From Gemmatimonadota bacterium (GTDB lineage: Bacteria > Gemmatimonadota > Gemmatimonadetes > Longimicrobiales > Gaopeijiaceae), in the NCBI GenBank assembly GCA_022822325.1, contig JAJEBW010000039.1, forward strand, positions 47,650 through 111,649: a stretch of 64,000 nucleotides of DNA. The letters run 5' to 3'. Below are positions 16,328 to 25,262 of this stretch, one piece after another (within the stretch, counting starts at the first letter, position 1; each line of letters begins with the position of its first letter). The translations under genes were made by a program, and so were the position numbers. The notes below the pieces were generated by a model. That model saw nothing but the letters and a program-made list of their open reading frames with translations, was not told the origin of the DNA and did not search any database.

Positions 16328-19300
16328 CTAGAAGACGACTTGCAGCGAGAAGGTGTAGAAGGCGGGCGGGGGCACATGTTCGAGCATGCTGCGAACGCGC
16401 GTGTTGTAGCCTACGTTGCCGCCGACCTCGGGATCGAGCGTCCTCATCGCTGGATCGACCCAGCGGAAGAAGTTGCGTCCCGAGAAGGTGACGCTGGCGC
16501 GCGACGCGCTCATCATCGCCGCCCAGGAATCGGGCAGCGGCGCCTGAAGGCTGACCTCGCGGATCTTGAAGAAGTCGGAGGGCTGGATCGAGAAATCCGA
16601 ACGGTAGTGCTGCACGTCGCAGCGGCCGCGCTCTTCGGCGGTCAGCGCCGTGTAACCCTGCGTCTCCCAGATGTTGTATGCCTCGAAGCACCCCGCCCAG
16701 CGCACCGAACGGCGTGTCGCCGCCGCCTGCGCGCCATTCGACATCCATGCGCCGCCCTGGTATTCGGCCCGCGCCGCGAGGGTAATTCCCCCAGGCAGAC
16801 CGAAGGTCGTGTGCATTCCCGCGATCGTGGTCGGCTGGTTGGGACCGAAGACGCTGTCCTGGACGACGATCGGGTCCTCGTGCGCGTCGGGGTTGGAGAT
16901 GCGGTAGGCTCTGATCACCGGGGCCGGCTGTCCTTCGATCACCCAGCCATAGCCTCCGATCGAGAACTCGGGCGCACCGCCCAAAGAGATGATCTCGGAG
17001 TCGGTGAGGGAGAGGGTTCCGCCCAGGTCCCAGCTCCAGGAGTCGTTGCGCACCACAGTGTAGTTGAGGCCGAGCTCCAGCCCGCTGTTCGCGAGTTCGC
17101 CCACATTGGCCAACTGCGATCCGGTGAACCCGAGCGACGGAACCTGCCGCACGCTGAATAGCGCATCGAAGGTGTTCTGGCTGAACCAGGTGAAGTCGAC
17201 GGTAAGGCGGTCGTCGATCATCGACGCCTCGAGTCCCGCTTCCAGCTCGGCCGTCGTTTCGGGACCGATCTCGGCGTTCCCCACATTGCTGGGCAGGAAA
17301 GCCGGCACGCCGCCCCAGCCGGCCGCGTTGAAGGTCCGGACCGCGTCGAAGGCGCCCGGCGCCCGTCCGGCCTGTCCCCAGGCGGCGCGCAGCTTCATCG
17401 AGCCCCAGGACTCGTTCCAGAAGTCCTCGTCCGAGATGATGTACGAACCGGAGATCTTCGGATAGGTCTGGAGCCCGAAGTCCGATCCGAAGGCCGAGTT
17501 CCCGTCCACGCGCACGCCGGCGGTGACGAAGTACTTGTTGGAGAAGTCGAACTTGCCCTCGACGAAGAAGCCTGCCGTTACCACCCGGGTGCGGTCCTCG
17601 AAGCCCAGGGTTGTCCCCGCGTTGTCCACGTCGGGATCGCCGGGGCCGGGGAAGTCCTCGCCGTAGGCCGTGGTCTCCTCGATGCGTTCGGTGATCGACT
17701 GACCGCCGAAGGAGAACGCCGACTGAATGCCCCTGGGGAGCGCAACGTCGACCGAGCCGACGTAGTCCACTGTGAGGGTGTTGAACTCGTAGCGCGAAGT
17801 GGCGATGATGCCCGCAGGCGCGCGAATGAAGCCGAAGGGACGCAGATTGCGGTTGTCCTGCTGCGCCAGGTCGTAGCCGACGCTCAGCCGGTTGGAGAAG
17901 TTGGCGAGCGGCGACCAGGTCGCGGTCAGCCCGGTGATCAGGTGGTCGAGCTGTGTGGTGATCTCCTGGTTCAGGAAGGGATTGATCGCGTTGAAGGATT
18001 CGTCGTTGAGGTAGTTGCGGTCGCGGCGGAAGGTGTTGAGCGTCATCCCGTGCGCGTTGTTTCCGGCCGCCGTGTGCCCGAGCCGGCCGTTCGTGTACGA
18101 GGTGTTCCACTGAAGCTGCAGATCCTCGCGCGGGGAGAAGGTGAAGTTGCCGCGCAGCACGAGCTTCTTCTCGTTGTCGTTGGGCAGCACGCCGTCGTCG
18201 TTGCCGAAGGTGGTCGAGACGAAGTAGCGCACCGTTTCAGCGCCGCCGCCCACGCTCATCGCGTAGTCCTGCTGCCAGGCGCCCATATCGGAGAAGAGGC
18301 CGCTGTCGCAGGGCTGGCCCTCCACCACGATCGGGTCGTCGCACATCGGCTTGCGCCCGCGGAGCCAGGGATTGATGAAGAGGAAGTCGGAGCGCCCGCC
18401 AGAGAGGGAGGTGGGGTTCTCCGACGGGGGACGAAGCGAGGGATCGGGTCCGAAGGGAAGGTTGCGCGCCACCCCCTGGTTGACCTGCCCGGTCCAGGTG
18501 GCCTGGCCCACGTTGCCCCGCTTGGTGAAGATCTGAATCACCCCGGCCGACGCCTCGGTGCCGTAGAGGGTGGTCGCGGCGGCGCCCTTGATGACCTCGA
18601 TCCGCTCGATGTCCTGCGGCGCAATGCTGTTCAGCGGACTCGACACGTCGTTGTTGCTGCGCCCCGAGTAGCCGACCGGCGGCACATTCTTCGCGAAGCC
18701 CTCGCTCCGGACCCGCACGCCGTCCACATAGATGAGCGGCTGGTTGGACTGGGTCATGGAGACGTTGCCGCGCAGGCGGATCATAGCCCCGCCGCCCGAG
18801 CTCGCCGAGCTCTGCGTGACCGACATTCCGGGAACGCGGCCCTGCAGGAGAGCGTCCACATTCTGGGGCGGCCCGACGATCTCTTCCTCAATGTTGAGCT
18901 GCGTGACGGAGTTCCCGACCTCGCGCCGACGCGCCGCGCCCGCCGTCCCGGTCACCACGATCTCGTCCAGACCCAGCACCTGCTGCGAGAGAGTGAGATC
19001 CTGCTCGACGGTGCCCCCGGCCGCGACGGTGAGCTGCATCTCCACCGATCCGTACCCGATCCGCTCGGCGCGCAAGGTGTAGTCTCCCGCGGGAACATTC
19101 AGGATGATGTAGCGGCCGTTGTCCCGCGAAAGGGTGCCCAGGCTGGTTCCAACCAGGTGCACCTGCACCGAAGCGATCGGTCGCTGTCCGGCGGCGTCGG
19201 TGACCACTCCGGTGATTGTGCCGTCCTGGGCCTGCGCCGCGGCGGGCGCCAGGAGAGCGAGAGCGGCGGCCACCGGGACCAGCGCTCCCATCCAGCCGCG

Positions 19301-19333
19301 ACGGCGCGGCCCTTCAAACGATCTGTCTGCCAT
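16328..19333 (-). CDS. SusC/RagA family TonB-linked outer-membrane receptor (second pair)
   Basis: 1001 residues; AAGGAG lies 11 nt before the ATG. Signal peptide 'GALVPVAAALALLAPAAAQA', carboxypeptidase-like regulatory domain 'GTITGVVTDAAGQRPIASVQ', plug with 'VDALLQGRVPGMSVTQSS', 'QPLIYVDGVRVRSEG' and 'IERIEVIKGAAATTLYGTEA', then a long barrel closing with 'PPPAFYTFSLQVVF' (terminal Phe). Same family and size as the receptor at 8980-11910, with parallel motifs along the whole length, but no long homopolymer. It forms a two-gene operon with the downstream SusD gene. Confidence 0.95.
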   Translation of the reverse strand: MADRSFEGPRRRGWMGALVPVAAALALLAPAAAQAQDGTITGVVTDAAGQRPIASVQVHLVGTSLGTLSRDNGRYIILNVPAGDYTLRAERIGYGSVEMQLTVAAGGTVEQDLTLSQQVLGLDEIVVTGTAGAARRREVGNSVTQLNIEEEIVGPPQNVDALLQGRVPGMSVTQSSASSGGGAMIRLRGNVSMTQSNQPLIYVDGVRVRSEGFAKNVPPVGYSGRSNNDVSSPLNSIAPQDIERIEVIKGAAATTLYGTEASAGVIQIFTKRGNVGQATWTGQVNQGVARNLPFGPDPSLRPPSENPTSLSGGRSDFLFINPWLRGRKPMCDDPIVVEGQPCDSGLFSDMGAWQQDYAMSVGGGAETVRYFVSTTFGNDDGVLPNDNEKKLVLRGNFTFSPREDLQLQWNTSYTNGRLGHTAAGNNAHGMTLNTFRRDRNYLNDESFNAINPFLNQEITTQLDHLITGLTATWSPLANFSNRLSVGYDLAQQDNRNLRPFGFIRAPAGIIATSRYEFNTLTVDYVGSVDVALPRGIQSAFSFGGQSITERIEETTAYGEDFPGPGDPDVDNAGTTLGFEDRTRVVTAGFFVEGKFDFSNKYFVTAGVRVDGNSAFGSDFGLQTYPKISGSYIISDEDFWNESWGSMKLRAAWGQAGRAPGAFDAVRTFNAAGWGGVPAFLPSNVGNAEIGPETTAELEAGLEASMIDDRLTVDFTWFSQNTFDALFSVRQVPSLGFTGSQLANVGELANSGLELGLNYTVVRNDSWSWDLGGTLSLTDSEIISLGGAPEFSIGGYGWVIEGQPAPVIRAYRISNPDAHEDPIVVQDSVFGPNQPTTIAGMHTTFGLPGGITLAARAEYQGGAWMSNGAQAAATRRSVRWAGCFEAYNIWETQGYTALTAEERGRCDVQHYRSDFSIQPSDFFKIREVSLQAPLPDSWAAMMSASRASVTFSGRNFFRWVDPAMRTLDPEVGGNVGYNTRVRSMLEHVPPPAFYTFSLQVVF

Positions 19334-19420
19334 CTTTTGCTCGACTCCTTGTGTTGAGCGTGGCGAAGGGTTGCGGACCCGCAGAGGCGCTGCGGAATCC
19401 GTGGATTCCGATGAATCCGT

Positions 19421-20047
19421 TCAATTGGACTGAATCCGATTGGACTGAGCCTGTTCAATATTGACCATTACCTCGGCGCTCGCCACTCCCTCGACGGCGT
19501 CCTCGGCCCTCGCGCGCACCAGAAAGCGCCCCGATTCCCGGTAGGTGTGCTGCCTGGAACCCGCTGCGGTCTGGGCTCCCGCGGTGGGCAGCGAATCGAC
19601 CGCGCCGTCGCCCCAGGAGAAGATGATTCCATCCAGACGGCGACCGCTGACATTGTAGAGAACCGAGAGTTCCTCGCCGACGCGGCCGGTGCCGGGGCCG
19701 ATCAGTTCAACGGAAAGCGGCGTGCCGATCTCGTCCTCCATGCAGCCGGAAAGGAGGAGGGTGGCGAGAAGGGCGAGTGGGAAGCCGGGGCGGGGGAAGG
19801 GACGGTGGGCGCGGGGGAAGGGATGGAGAAAGCGCCGGGCGCGGGGGAAGGGACGGTGGGCGCGGGGGAAGGAATGGAACGCCTGTGAGGCGCGCGGGAG
19901 GGGATGGCGGGCGCCGGCCGGTGGAGATTGGAACGGGCCGTCGGAAGCGGGAGTGGGGGAAGGGCGGTCGCTGCGGCGGCGGATCCGGGCGCCGGGACGG
20001 CTCCGTCGGCAATCCGGGCGCCGGGCAACGGGGGACGCGCCTCTCAT
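19421..20047 (-). CDS. PKD-like lipoprotein with repeat-rich N-terminal extension
   Basis: 208 residues. ATG 20047 overlaps the upstream stop as ATGA. The first ~90 residues are Arg/Pro-rich with repeated 'FPRAHRPFPRA' units, encoded by DNA repeats at 19791-19880. Then comes a lipobox, 'LALLATLLLSGC', followed by 'MEDEIGTPLSVELIGPGTG' and a single PKD/Ig-like domain ('LSVLYNVSGRRLDGIIFSWG', 'HTYRESGRFLVRARAEDAVE') ending '...VMVNIEQAQ'. No ATG, GTG or TTG exists between the repeats and the lipobox, so either the long arginine-rich leader is really made or a CTG-type start is used. Probably a surface or periplasmic protein transcribed with the susC gene that follows at 19333. Confidence 0.6.
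   Translation of the reverse strand: MRGASPVARRPDCRRSRPGARIRRRSDRPSPTPASDGPFQSPPAGARHPLPRASQAFHSFPRAHRPFPRARRFLHPFPRAHRPFPRPGFPLALLATLLLSGCMEDEIGTPLSVELIGPGTGRVGEELSVLYNVSGRRLDGIIFSWGDGAVDSLPTAGAQTAAGSRQHTYRESGRFLVRARAEDAVEGVASAEVMVNIEQAQSNRIQSN
19791..19880. repeat. Tandem GC-rich repeat, 51-bp period with 21-bp sub-repeats
   Basis: CGGGGGAAGGGACGGTGGGC starts at 19791 and again at 19842, and the sub-motif CGGGGGAAGG recurs at 19791, 19812, 19842 and 19863. In the minus-strand reading it encodes repeated PFPRA units before the lipobox of the 19421-20047 gene. The motif matches the PFPR repeat at 899-980. Confidence 0.85.
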
Positions 20048-20610
20048 GGAAGTCGCAGGGGAATGCGGAAGACGAGGCGCGGGGGGCCCTCTTCGGGAGG
20101 GGTGGGAGGGGTGGGGCCGCTTCGCCGCGAGCGCCGGCCGAGCTCGTACCAGAGGATGCCGCCACCGACCGCCCCCACCGCCCCCAGCAACCCCCAGGTG
20201 CGGCCGCGGTCGAGGGTGCGCAACTCCACCTCCGCGATCCCGGCCACCGGCACCCGGATCCGCTGGCTATACGATTGGAGGCGGATCCCCTCGGCCACCG
20301 TCGCCACCGGCACCTCCATCAGGATCGAGTCGGCCGCCGCATCGATCACGGTGCCCTCCATGAGGCGGTCGCCGCCCAGGAGGAACTCGCGCAGATCCTC
20401 GTGCTGTTCCGGAGAGAGGCGGGCGCGCACCTTGTCGCCGCTCCGCAGATCGGCCAGCGCGGCCGGGCGGTAGGCGTGGCAGGCGGTCGCGACGCACAGA
20501 AGCGGGAAGAGAAGGCACCCGGCGAAACGCAGGCGGCGGGGGCGACAGCGAGGAACGACCGGAGGCCGCGAGGCGGCGGCGGGGCGTGGGTGGAGGGAGC
20601 AACGGTCCAT
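20044..20610 (-). CDS. Lipoprotein of unknown function with hydrophobic Gly-rich helix
   Basis: 188 residues. A basic n-region, then 'LLFPLLCVATAC' as lipobox (Cys44). Residues ~55-130 form a small beta-rich domain ('DLRSGDKVRARLSPEQHEDL', 'GTVIDAAADSILMEV', 'IRVPVAGIAEVELRTLDRG'), followed by 'WGLLGAVGAVGGGILWYELG' and a basic/proline-rich tail. The layout matches the shorter lipoprotein at 6826-7245. No Shine-Dalgarno; TACATT lies 8 bases before the ATG, compatible with a leaderless mRNA. It overlaps the next gene by 4 bp (ATGA). Confidence 0.6.
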   Translation of the reverse strand: MDRCSLHPRPAAASRPPVVPRCRPRRLRFAGCLLFPLLCVATACHAYRPAALADLRSGDKVRARLSPEQHEDLREFLLGGDRLMEGTVIDAAADSILMEVPVATVAEGIRLQSYSQRIRVPVAGIAEVELRTLDRGRTWGLLGAVGAVGGGILWYELGRRSRRSGPTPPTPPEEGPPRLVFRIPLRLP

Positions 20611-20666
20611 AATGAGAAAATGTAATCCCGGCCCGGCCCGGCCGCCCTGGTGGGAGGGCGGTCGCC

Positions 20667-21890
20667 TCAGGGCTGCGTCGTTTCGGAAACGGCCAGGAGC
20701 CGCATCGCCCGCACCGTCTCCACGCCAAGTTCGTCGGTGAATACGCCGGCGATCCGGTTGCCGTCCCCTGCCCTGACGCTCAGGCCTTCAGGCGCGCGCA
20801 CCGTTCCGATGTAGCTGTGGTCCCGGGACGAGAAGAGGTCAAAGAGGGTGACTCGTCCGTTCCGGGGATTGCCGAGCGGCGGCGAGAGCGCGTCGCTCAA
20901 TCCCCGCTGCCGAAGCACCCAGTAGCTGCGGCCGGGGGGGCCCGCGAACACTCTGCCGGTCAGGGGAAATGCCTCCTCGAACGAGATCATGTCCGCGAGT
21001 CGGTTCCCCCGCGCTCTCAGGCGTTCCCTGGTTCGGCGAATGTAGGCGTCGTCCGGCCCCCTCACCGCGACGTCGCGGGCAAGTATTCCCAACACATCGC
21101 CGGTCGAGGCATCAAGTACGGACAGGTCGTAGGCGTCGCTCACGCCGACCACGATCTCGCCCCCGCCAAGATCCTCCATGTTCGCAGAGGGAGTGAAGAG
21201 ACTCATGGTTTGAATCATGGACGGCATCGGGTCGAAGGACCAGAGCGTTTCATCGTCGTGCAGGCGCACGATCGTCCATACCTGTTCAGCCTTGGCACCG
21301 GGCAGGTAAGGTCGCTGCAACCGGGTGCGCACCAGCAGGTTGCCCTCCGCGTCGTACGCTATGTCGGCCACCGGCCCGCGCGGGAAGTCGTGCGAGCCGA
21401 GCAACCGGCCGGCGAGGTCGAATTCATCGATCCTCCTCGTGCCGCTGACCGCCACGCGGCCTTCGTGGGAGACGGCCAACCCCCCAAGGCGCCCGGAAAA
21501 CTCGCCGGGACCTTCGCCCTGCCGACCCCAGGCGTGGATCTCTTCACCCGCCCGGTCGTAGACGAATACGGTGAACAGTTGCCGGTCGAGAACCACGAGC
21601 TCTCCGCCCGCGGCAAAGCGCATGGCCTCAATCCGGCCGAAGAGCGCTTCGATTCGGAATTCCTCCTCGAACTCCGCTTCCAGGAGCACCGGAACCGATG
21701 CATTCGGTTCGGAGACCCCGGATTCGGCGGACGGGGGCGGCGGCGTGTCCGTCGCACAGGCGGCCAGCGCCAGCGATGGTGCGACGAGCAGGGCGATCCT
21801 GGCGATGGTTTTACTCCTCCCTGGGAACGCAAAATTCGAACAGATCCCCGACGCGGTCGAGGCAGAGGAGAAAGAGTTCGAGTGCTTCAT
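20667..21890 (-). CDS. Six-bladed beta-propeller lipoprotein
   Basis: 407 residues. The lipobox is late, 'LLVAPSLALAAC' at ~45, followed by an acidic/proline linker. The rest has the repeating pattern of six-bladed NHL/Kelch-like propellers found in FCB bacteria: 'GELVVLDRQLFTVFVYDRAG', 'IHAWGRQGEGPGEFSGRLGG', 'RIDEFDLAGRLLGSHDFPRG', 'YDLSVLDASTGDVLGI'. The phrase 'GxGPGEF' is typical of this group. Probably a surface or periplasmic scaffold; no enzymatic signature. ATG 21890 overlaps the stop of the small acidic ORF upstream (ATGA). Confidence 0.75.
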   Translation of the reverse strand: MKHSNSFSSASTASGICSNFAFPGRSKTIARIALLVAPSLALAACATDTPPPPSAESGVSEPNASVPVLLEAEFEEEFRIEALFGRIEAMRFAAGGELVVLDRQLFTVFVYDRAGEEIHAWGRQGEGPGEFSGRLGGLAVSHEGRVAVSGTRRIDEFDLAGRLLGSHDFPRGPVADIAYDAEGNLLVRTRLQRPYLPGAKAEQVWTIVRLHDDETLWSFDPMPSMIQTMSLFTPSANMEDLGGGEIVVGVSDAYDLSVLDASTGDVLGILARDVAVRGPDDAYIRRTRERLRARGNRLADMISFEEAFPLTGRVFAGPPGRSYWVLRQRGLSDALSPPLGNPRNGRVTLFDLFSSRDHSYIGTVRAPEGLSVRAGDGNRIAGVFTDELGVETVRAMRLLAVSETTQP

Positions 21891-22144
21891 TCGATGACCT
21901 CCCCATCCTCCTCGTCCTCGTCGAGGCTATCCAGCGCCAAATCGGCCGCGTCACACGCTTCGTCGGCCTGTTCTCGCGCGAGATCGCACGCTGGCATCTG
22001 TTCCCGGTGGTGTCCGGGTGAGTCCGCCCTGAAGATGTCCCCACGGCCTTGATGGTCCAACAGCGTAATCCACTCGCGGCGGCGGCGCAAGTGAAGCATC
22101 CTGCCTCCTGAGCGCGCCGACGCTTCCTGACAGGCAACGCGCAC
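21887..22144 (-). CDS. Small acidic-tailed protein, possibly the 3' part of a frameshifted gene
   Basis: 85 codons from GTG 22144; a shorter version (70 residues) starts at ATG 22099, right after AGGAGG. Basic N-half ('MLHLRRRREWITLLDHQG') and strongly acidic end ('ALDSLDEDEEDGEVIE'). It stops in an ATGA overlap with the propeller lipoprotein, which supports expression. Upstream, a different frame (TTG 22332 to about 22130) has excellent GC3 and a 'CLQCRALKRAV' motif and enters this frame without a stop of its own, so the two may be one gene broken by an indel near 22110-22150. Confidence 0.4.
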   Translation of the reverse strand: MRVACQEASARSGGRMLHLRRRREWITLLDHQGRGDIFRADSPGHHREQMPACDLAREQADEACDAADLALDSLDEDEEDGEVIE

Positions 22145-22332
22145 AGGGACTCTTCGGCCATCCGTCGCTCAGCGGCGAACCCGCTCCCGGTGGCGCGCGC
22201 ATAGACGGTTTCGGCATCCAGTCCCAGGCTGTAGTCGGTCGCCCCGCCCGGTCCGGTTTCGCCCACCGCGCGCTTGAGGGCGCGACACTGGAGGCAGACG
22301 TGCAGCGAGGCATCGGGGTCGAGCGTCGCCAA
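22130..22332 (-). pseudogene. 5' part of a possibly frameshifted small gene
   Basis: From TTG 22332, just after an in-frame TAG, the frame reads 'ATLDPDASLHVCLQCRALKR' and later 'TDYSLGLDAETVYARATGSG', with almost every codon ending in G or C. This quality fades near 22130, where the frame used by the 21887-22144 ORF takes over. Interpretation as one gene with an indel is inference. The alternative is two overlapping genes, but the upstream frame would then run to 21811 inside the propeller gene. Confidence 0.35.
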
Positions 22333-22404
22333 CCCATGATCCTACCCAAGGAACCGAGCCGGTACGAGAATTGTGCATCCCGAAAGCCGCAATCCGGAGA
22401 CCGC

Positions 22405-24303
22405 ATGACTTCCGCAACCACCGCCGCACCCGCCCCACCCGAGCCAGCGACGCCGACGAACGCCGACCACTCCCGCGCCGTGGCCGAGAGCGCCCGCCAG
22501 ACCCGCTGGGAACGGCGCAGCTTCATGAAGGAGCTCTTCGGGGGCCGGCTTTCGCTGGGTCTCATTCACCCCCACCCCGAACAGGATCCGGAGGAGGCCG
22601 CGCGCGCCGCCCCCTTCCTGGAACGGCTGGAGCGCTTCGTGGCCGAAGAGGTCGATGGCGACGCCGTGGACCGCGATCGTCACGTTCCCGATTCGGTCCT
22701 GGAGGGACTCGCCCGCATCGGCGCCTTCGGGATCAAGATTCCCCGCGCATACGGCGGACTCGGCCTCTCGCAGCTTTCCTACAACCGTGCCCTGGCGATC
22801 GTGGCCGGGCGCTGCGCCTCGACCGCCGCCTTCCTCTCCGCGCATCAGTCCATCGGCGTCCCCACCCCCCTCGTGCTCTTCGGCACCGACGAACAGAAGC
22901 GCCGCTACCTCCCCCGCGCGGCCTCCGGCGAGCTCTCCGCCTTCGCGCTTACCGAGGCGATGGTGGGATCGGATCCCGCCAACATGGCCACGGTCGCCGA
23001 GCCTTCCCCCGATGGCGCGCATTTCGTTCTGAATGGCGAGAAGCTGTGGACGACGAATGGTCCGCGCGCCCAGATCGTGGTGGTGATGGCGCGGACGCCG
23101 ACCCGGCCGGGAGTGAAGGGAAGCCGCCCGATCAGCGCCTTCATCGTCGAGATGGCGTGGGAAGGGGTGGAGGTGGCGCAGGAATGCCGCTTCATGGGGC
23201 TGAATGGAATCTCCAACGGGGTGCTGCGATTTCGCGATGTGAGGGTCCCGCGGGAGAACCTGCTCTGGGGGGAGGGCAAGGGGCTCAAGCTCGCGCTGAT
23301 TACCCTGAACACCGGGCGGTTGGCGCTTCCCGCCTTCTGCACCGCTTCGGCCCGGGGCTACCTGAGGGCCTCGCGGGAGTGGTCGGGGGACCGCGAGCAG
23401 TGGGGCGCGCCGATCGGCAGGCACGACGCGGTGGCGCAGAAGCTGGGGCGGATCGCGGCCGAGACCTTCGCGATGGAGGCGGTGGTGGAGCTCGCGGCGG
23501 CGATGTCGGGGCAGGGCGCGCTCGACATCCGGCTGGAGGCGGCGATGGCCAAGCTCTGGCACAGCGAGAAGGGGTGGGAGCTGGTGAACGAAGCCGTGCA
23601 GATTCGGGGCGGGCGCGGCTACGAGACGGCAGATTCGCTGCGGGAGCGGGGCGAGGATCCGGTGCCGCTGGAAAGGAATCTGCGGGATGCGCGCATCAAC
23701 ATGATCTTCGAGGGGACCAGCGAGATCATGCGGCTCTTCATGGCGCGCGAGGCCGTGGACGACCACCTGGCCGTGGCGGGGGCGATGATCGATCCGCGGG
23801 CGCCGACCGGCAGACGGGTGGCCGCGCTGGTTCGAGCCGCGGCCCACTACGCGATCTGGTATCCGGGGCGGTGGCTGGGTTGGGGGCGGTGGCCGCGCTA
23901 CGGCGACTTTGGTTCGCTGGCAGGCCATATTCGCTATGCCGACCGCAGGTCGCGGAAGTTGGCGCGCGCAATCTTCCACGCGATGATTCGCTTCGGTCCC
24001 AGGCTGGAAGAGCGGCAGGCCGTGCTGGGACGGATCGTCGACATCGGAGCGGATCTCTTCGTGATTGCGGCAAGTTGCGTGCGTGCGATGCAGCTTTTGC
24101 GGGCCAACCCTTCCGACCGCACTCCGGTCGAGCTGGCCGACGGGGCCTGCCGGCTGGCGCGGCGACGGATCGACGACAACTTCCGCAGGATCTTCCGCAA
24201 CGAGGATCGCAGAATCCGCCAACTGGCGCGCGGCGTCCTGGCCGGACGCTACACCTGGCTGGAGGAAGGAACCACCCGGATGGCGGAGGGGACCGGGCGA
24301 TGA
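22405..24303 (+). CDS. Acyl-CoA dehydrogenase (VLCAD/ACAD9-like, long form)
   Basis: 632 residues from ATG 22405 (CGGAGA 5 nt upstream). Residues ~60-470 are the acyl-CoA dehydrogenase core: 'GAFGIKIPRAYGGLGLSQLS', 'AFALTEAMVGSDPANM' (FAD/substrate loop), 'LNGEKLWTTNG', 'ALITLNTGRLALPAFCTA' and 'QIRGGRGYETADSLRERGED', then 'DARINMIFEGTSEIMRLFMA'. The ~160-residue C-terminal helical extension ('HYAIWYPGRWLG ... RRRIDDNFRRIF') matches very-long-chain enzymes that sit on the membrane. It oxidises fatty acyl-CoA in beta-oxidation using FAD. The stop overlaps the ctaA start (ATGA), an unusual partner for this enzyme. Confidence 0.9.
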   Translation: MTSATTAAPAPPEPATPTNADHSRAVAESARQTRWERRSFMKELFGGRLSLGLIHPHPEQDPEEAARAAPFLERLERFVAEEVDGDAVDRDRHVPDSVLEGLARIGAFGIKIPRAYGGLGLSQLSYNRALAIVAGRCASTAAFLSAHQSIGVPTPLVLFGTDEQKRRYLPRAASGELSAFALTEAMVGSDPANMATVAEPSPDGAHFVLNGEKLWTTNGPRAQIVVVMARTPTRPGVKGSRPISAFIVEMAWEGVEVAQECRFMGLNGISNGVLRFRDVRVPRENLLWGEGKGLKLALITLNTGRLALPAFCTASARGYLRASREWSGDREQWGAPIGRHDAVAQKLGRIAAETFAMEAVVELAAAMSGQGALDIRLEAAMAKLWHSEKGWELVNEAVQIRGGRGYETADSLRERGEDPVPLERNLRDARINMIFEGTSEIMRLFMAREAVDDHLAVAGAMIDPRAPTGRRVAALVRAAAHYAIWYPGRWLGWGRWPRYGDFGSLAGHIRYADRRSRKLARAIFHAMIRFGPRLEERQAVLGRIVDIGADLFVIAASCVRAMQLLRANPSDRTPVELADGACRLARRRIDDNFRRIFRNEDRRIRQLARGVLAGRYTWLEEGTTRMAEGTGR

Positions 24304-25262
24304 CGCGACGGACGCGGTTCTTCCGGCATCCCGCCTTCCGGCGCGCCTCCTTCCCGCTGCTCGTCTTCACCCTGTTTTGGACGCTTGCGTTGCTCCTGCT
24401 CGGCAGCATCGTGCACGCCACGGAATCCAGCCTGGCCTGTCCCGACTGGCCGACCTGCTTCGGGACGATGATGCCCGAGATGACCGGGGGCGTCTTCTGG
24501 GAACATCTGCATCGCCTCTGGGCCGGGGCGCTGGTGCTCCTCTTCGTCGCGGCGCTCCTGCTGGTCCGGCGCGAACACCCCGAACGCCGCGATCTGCTGC
24601 GCCTTGGCGTCGCCGGGGTAGCGCTCCTCCTGGTCCAGTCTCTCCTGGGGGGACTGACCGTCATCCACCGCCTGCCCGACGCGATCTCGACGACCCACCT
24701 GGCGCTGGCCTTCGCCTTCCTGGCGCTGCTGACGGTGATGCTCGTGCGCGCGCGCGCGCCGGGCCGCACCGGCGACGACCTCCCCGCGAGGCCGGCCACC
24801 CCAACCCGGCGGGCGGGAATGGGGGCCGCGGCGCTGATCTTCGTGCAGTCGGTCGTGGGTGCGGTCGTGCGTCACACCGATTCCGGAATGGGCTGCCCCG
24901 ATGTCCCCCTCTGTCTGGGCGAAGTGATCCCCCCCCTGGATCACGCGGTGGTGGCGATTCACTTCCTGCACCGGACTCTGGGGCTGGCCGTCGCGGCAAT
25001 GGTGGCGGCGCTCGCCTGGCGCATCCTGCGTCGCGACCCGGATCCGGTCTCGCGTGTCCTGGCGCTGGCGCTGGGCGTCGGGGTCGTGGCCCAGCTTCTG
25101 CTTGGGTTCTTCTCGGTCGCCTACCGTCTGGCGGTCCCGCTGGTCTCGCTGCACACCCTGCTGGCCGCCATCCTCCTTGCCCTTGCGGTGGCGCTGGCCG
25201 CACGCGCCGAAGAGCCGGCCGCATCCGGGAGCATTCCCCCTTCACCCGGAGCCCCCGCATGA
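24300..25262 (+). CDS. ctaA: Heme A synthase, COX15/CtaA family
   Basis: 320 residues; ATG overlaps the previous stop. Eight hydrophobic helices in two homologous four-helix halves. Half one: 'LLLLGSIVHATESSLACPDW' then 'CFGTM', 'FWEHLHRLWAGALVLL', 'STTHLALAF'. Half two: 'GAVVRHTDSGMGCPDVPLCL', 'AIHFLHRTLGLAVAAM', 'VSLHTLLAAILLA'. The conserved E-H-x-H-R type motif, the paired histidines that bind heme and the Cys pairs in the extracytoplasmic loops are all present. It converts heme O to heme A for aa3-type cytochrome oxidase. The downstream gene (DUF420) also serves this pathway in Firmicutes. The oxidase genes and ctaB are not in the window. Confidence 0.9.
   Translation: MTRRTRFFRHPAFRRASFPLLVFTLFWTLALLLLGSIVHATESSLACPDWPTCFGTMMPEMTGGVFWEHLHRLWAGALVLLFVAALLLVRREHPERRDLLRLGVAGVALLLVQSLLGGLTVIHRLPDAISTTHLALAFAFLALLTVMLVRARAPGRTGDDLPARPATPTRRAGMGAAALIFVQSVVGAVVRHTDSGMGCPDVPLCLGEVIPPLDHAVVAIHFLHRTLGLAVAAMVAALAWRILRRDPDPVSRVLALALGVGVVAQLLLGFFSVAYRLAVPLVSLHTLLAAILLALAVALAARAEEPAASGSIPPSPGAPA

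Noticed and set aside
14042..17161. 1039-codon plus-strand ORF
   Set aside because: Spans a real small membrane gene in another frame, an intergenic region and the antisense of susD/susC; no protein-like features.
14830..19445. ATCCGATTGGAC at 14830 and again at 19434, flanking the second susCD pair
   Set aside because: Only 12 bp, one copy lies inside a coding sequence, and GATTGGAC variants are scattered locally; no evidence of transposition.
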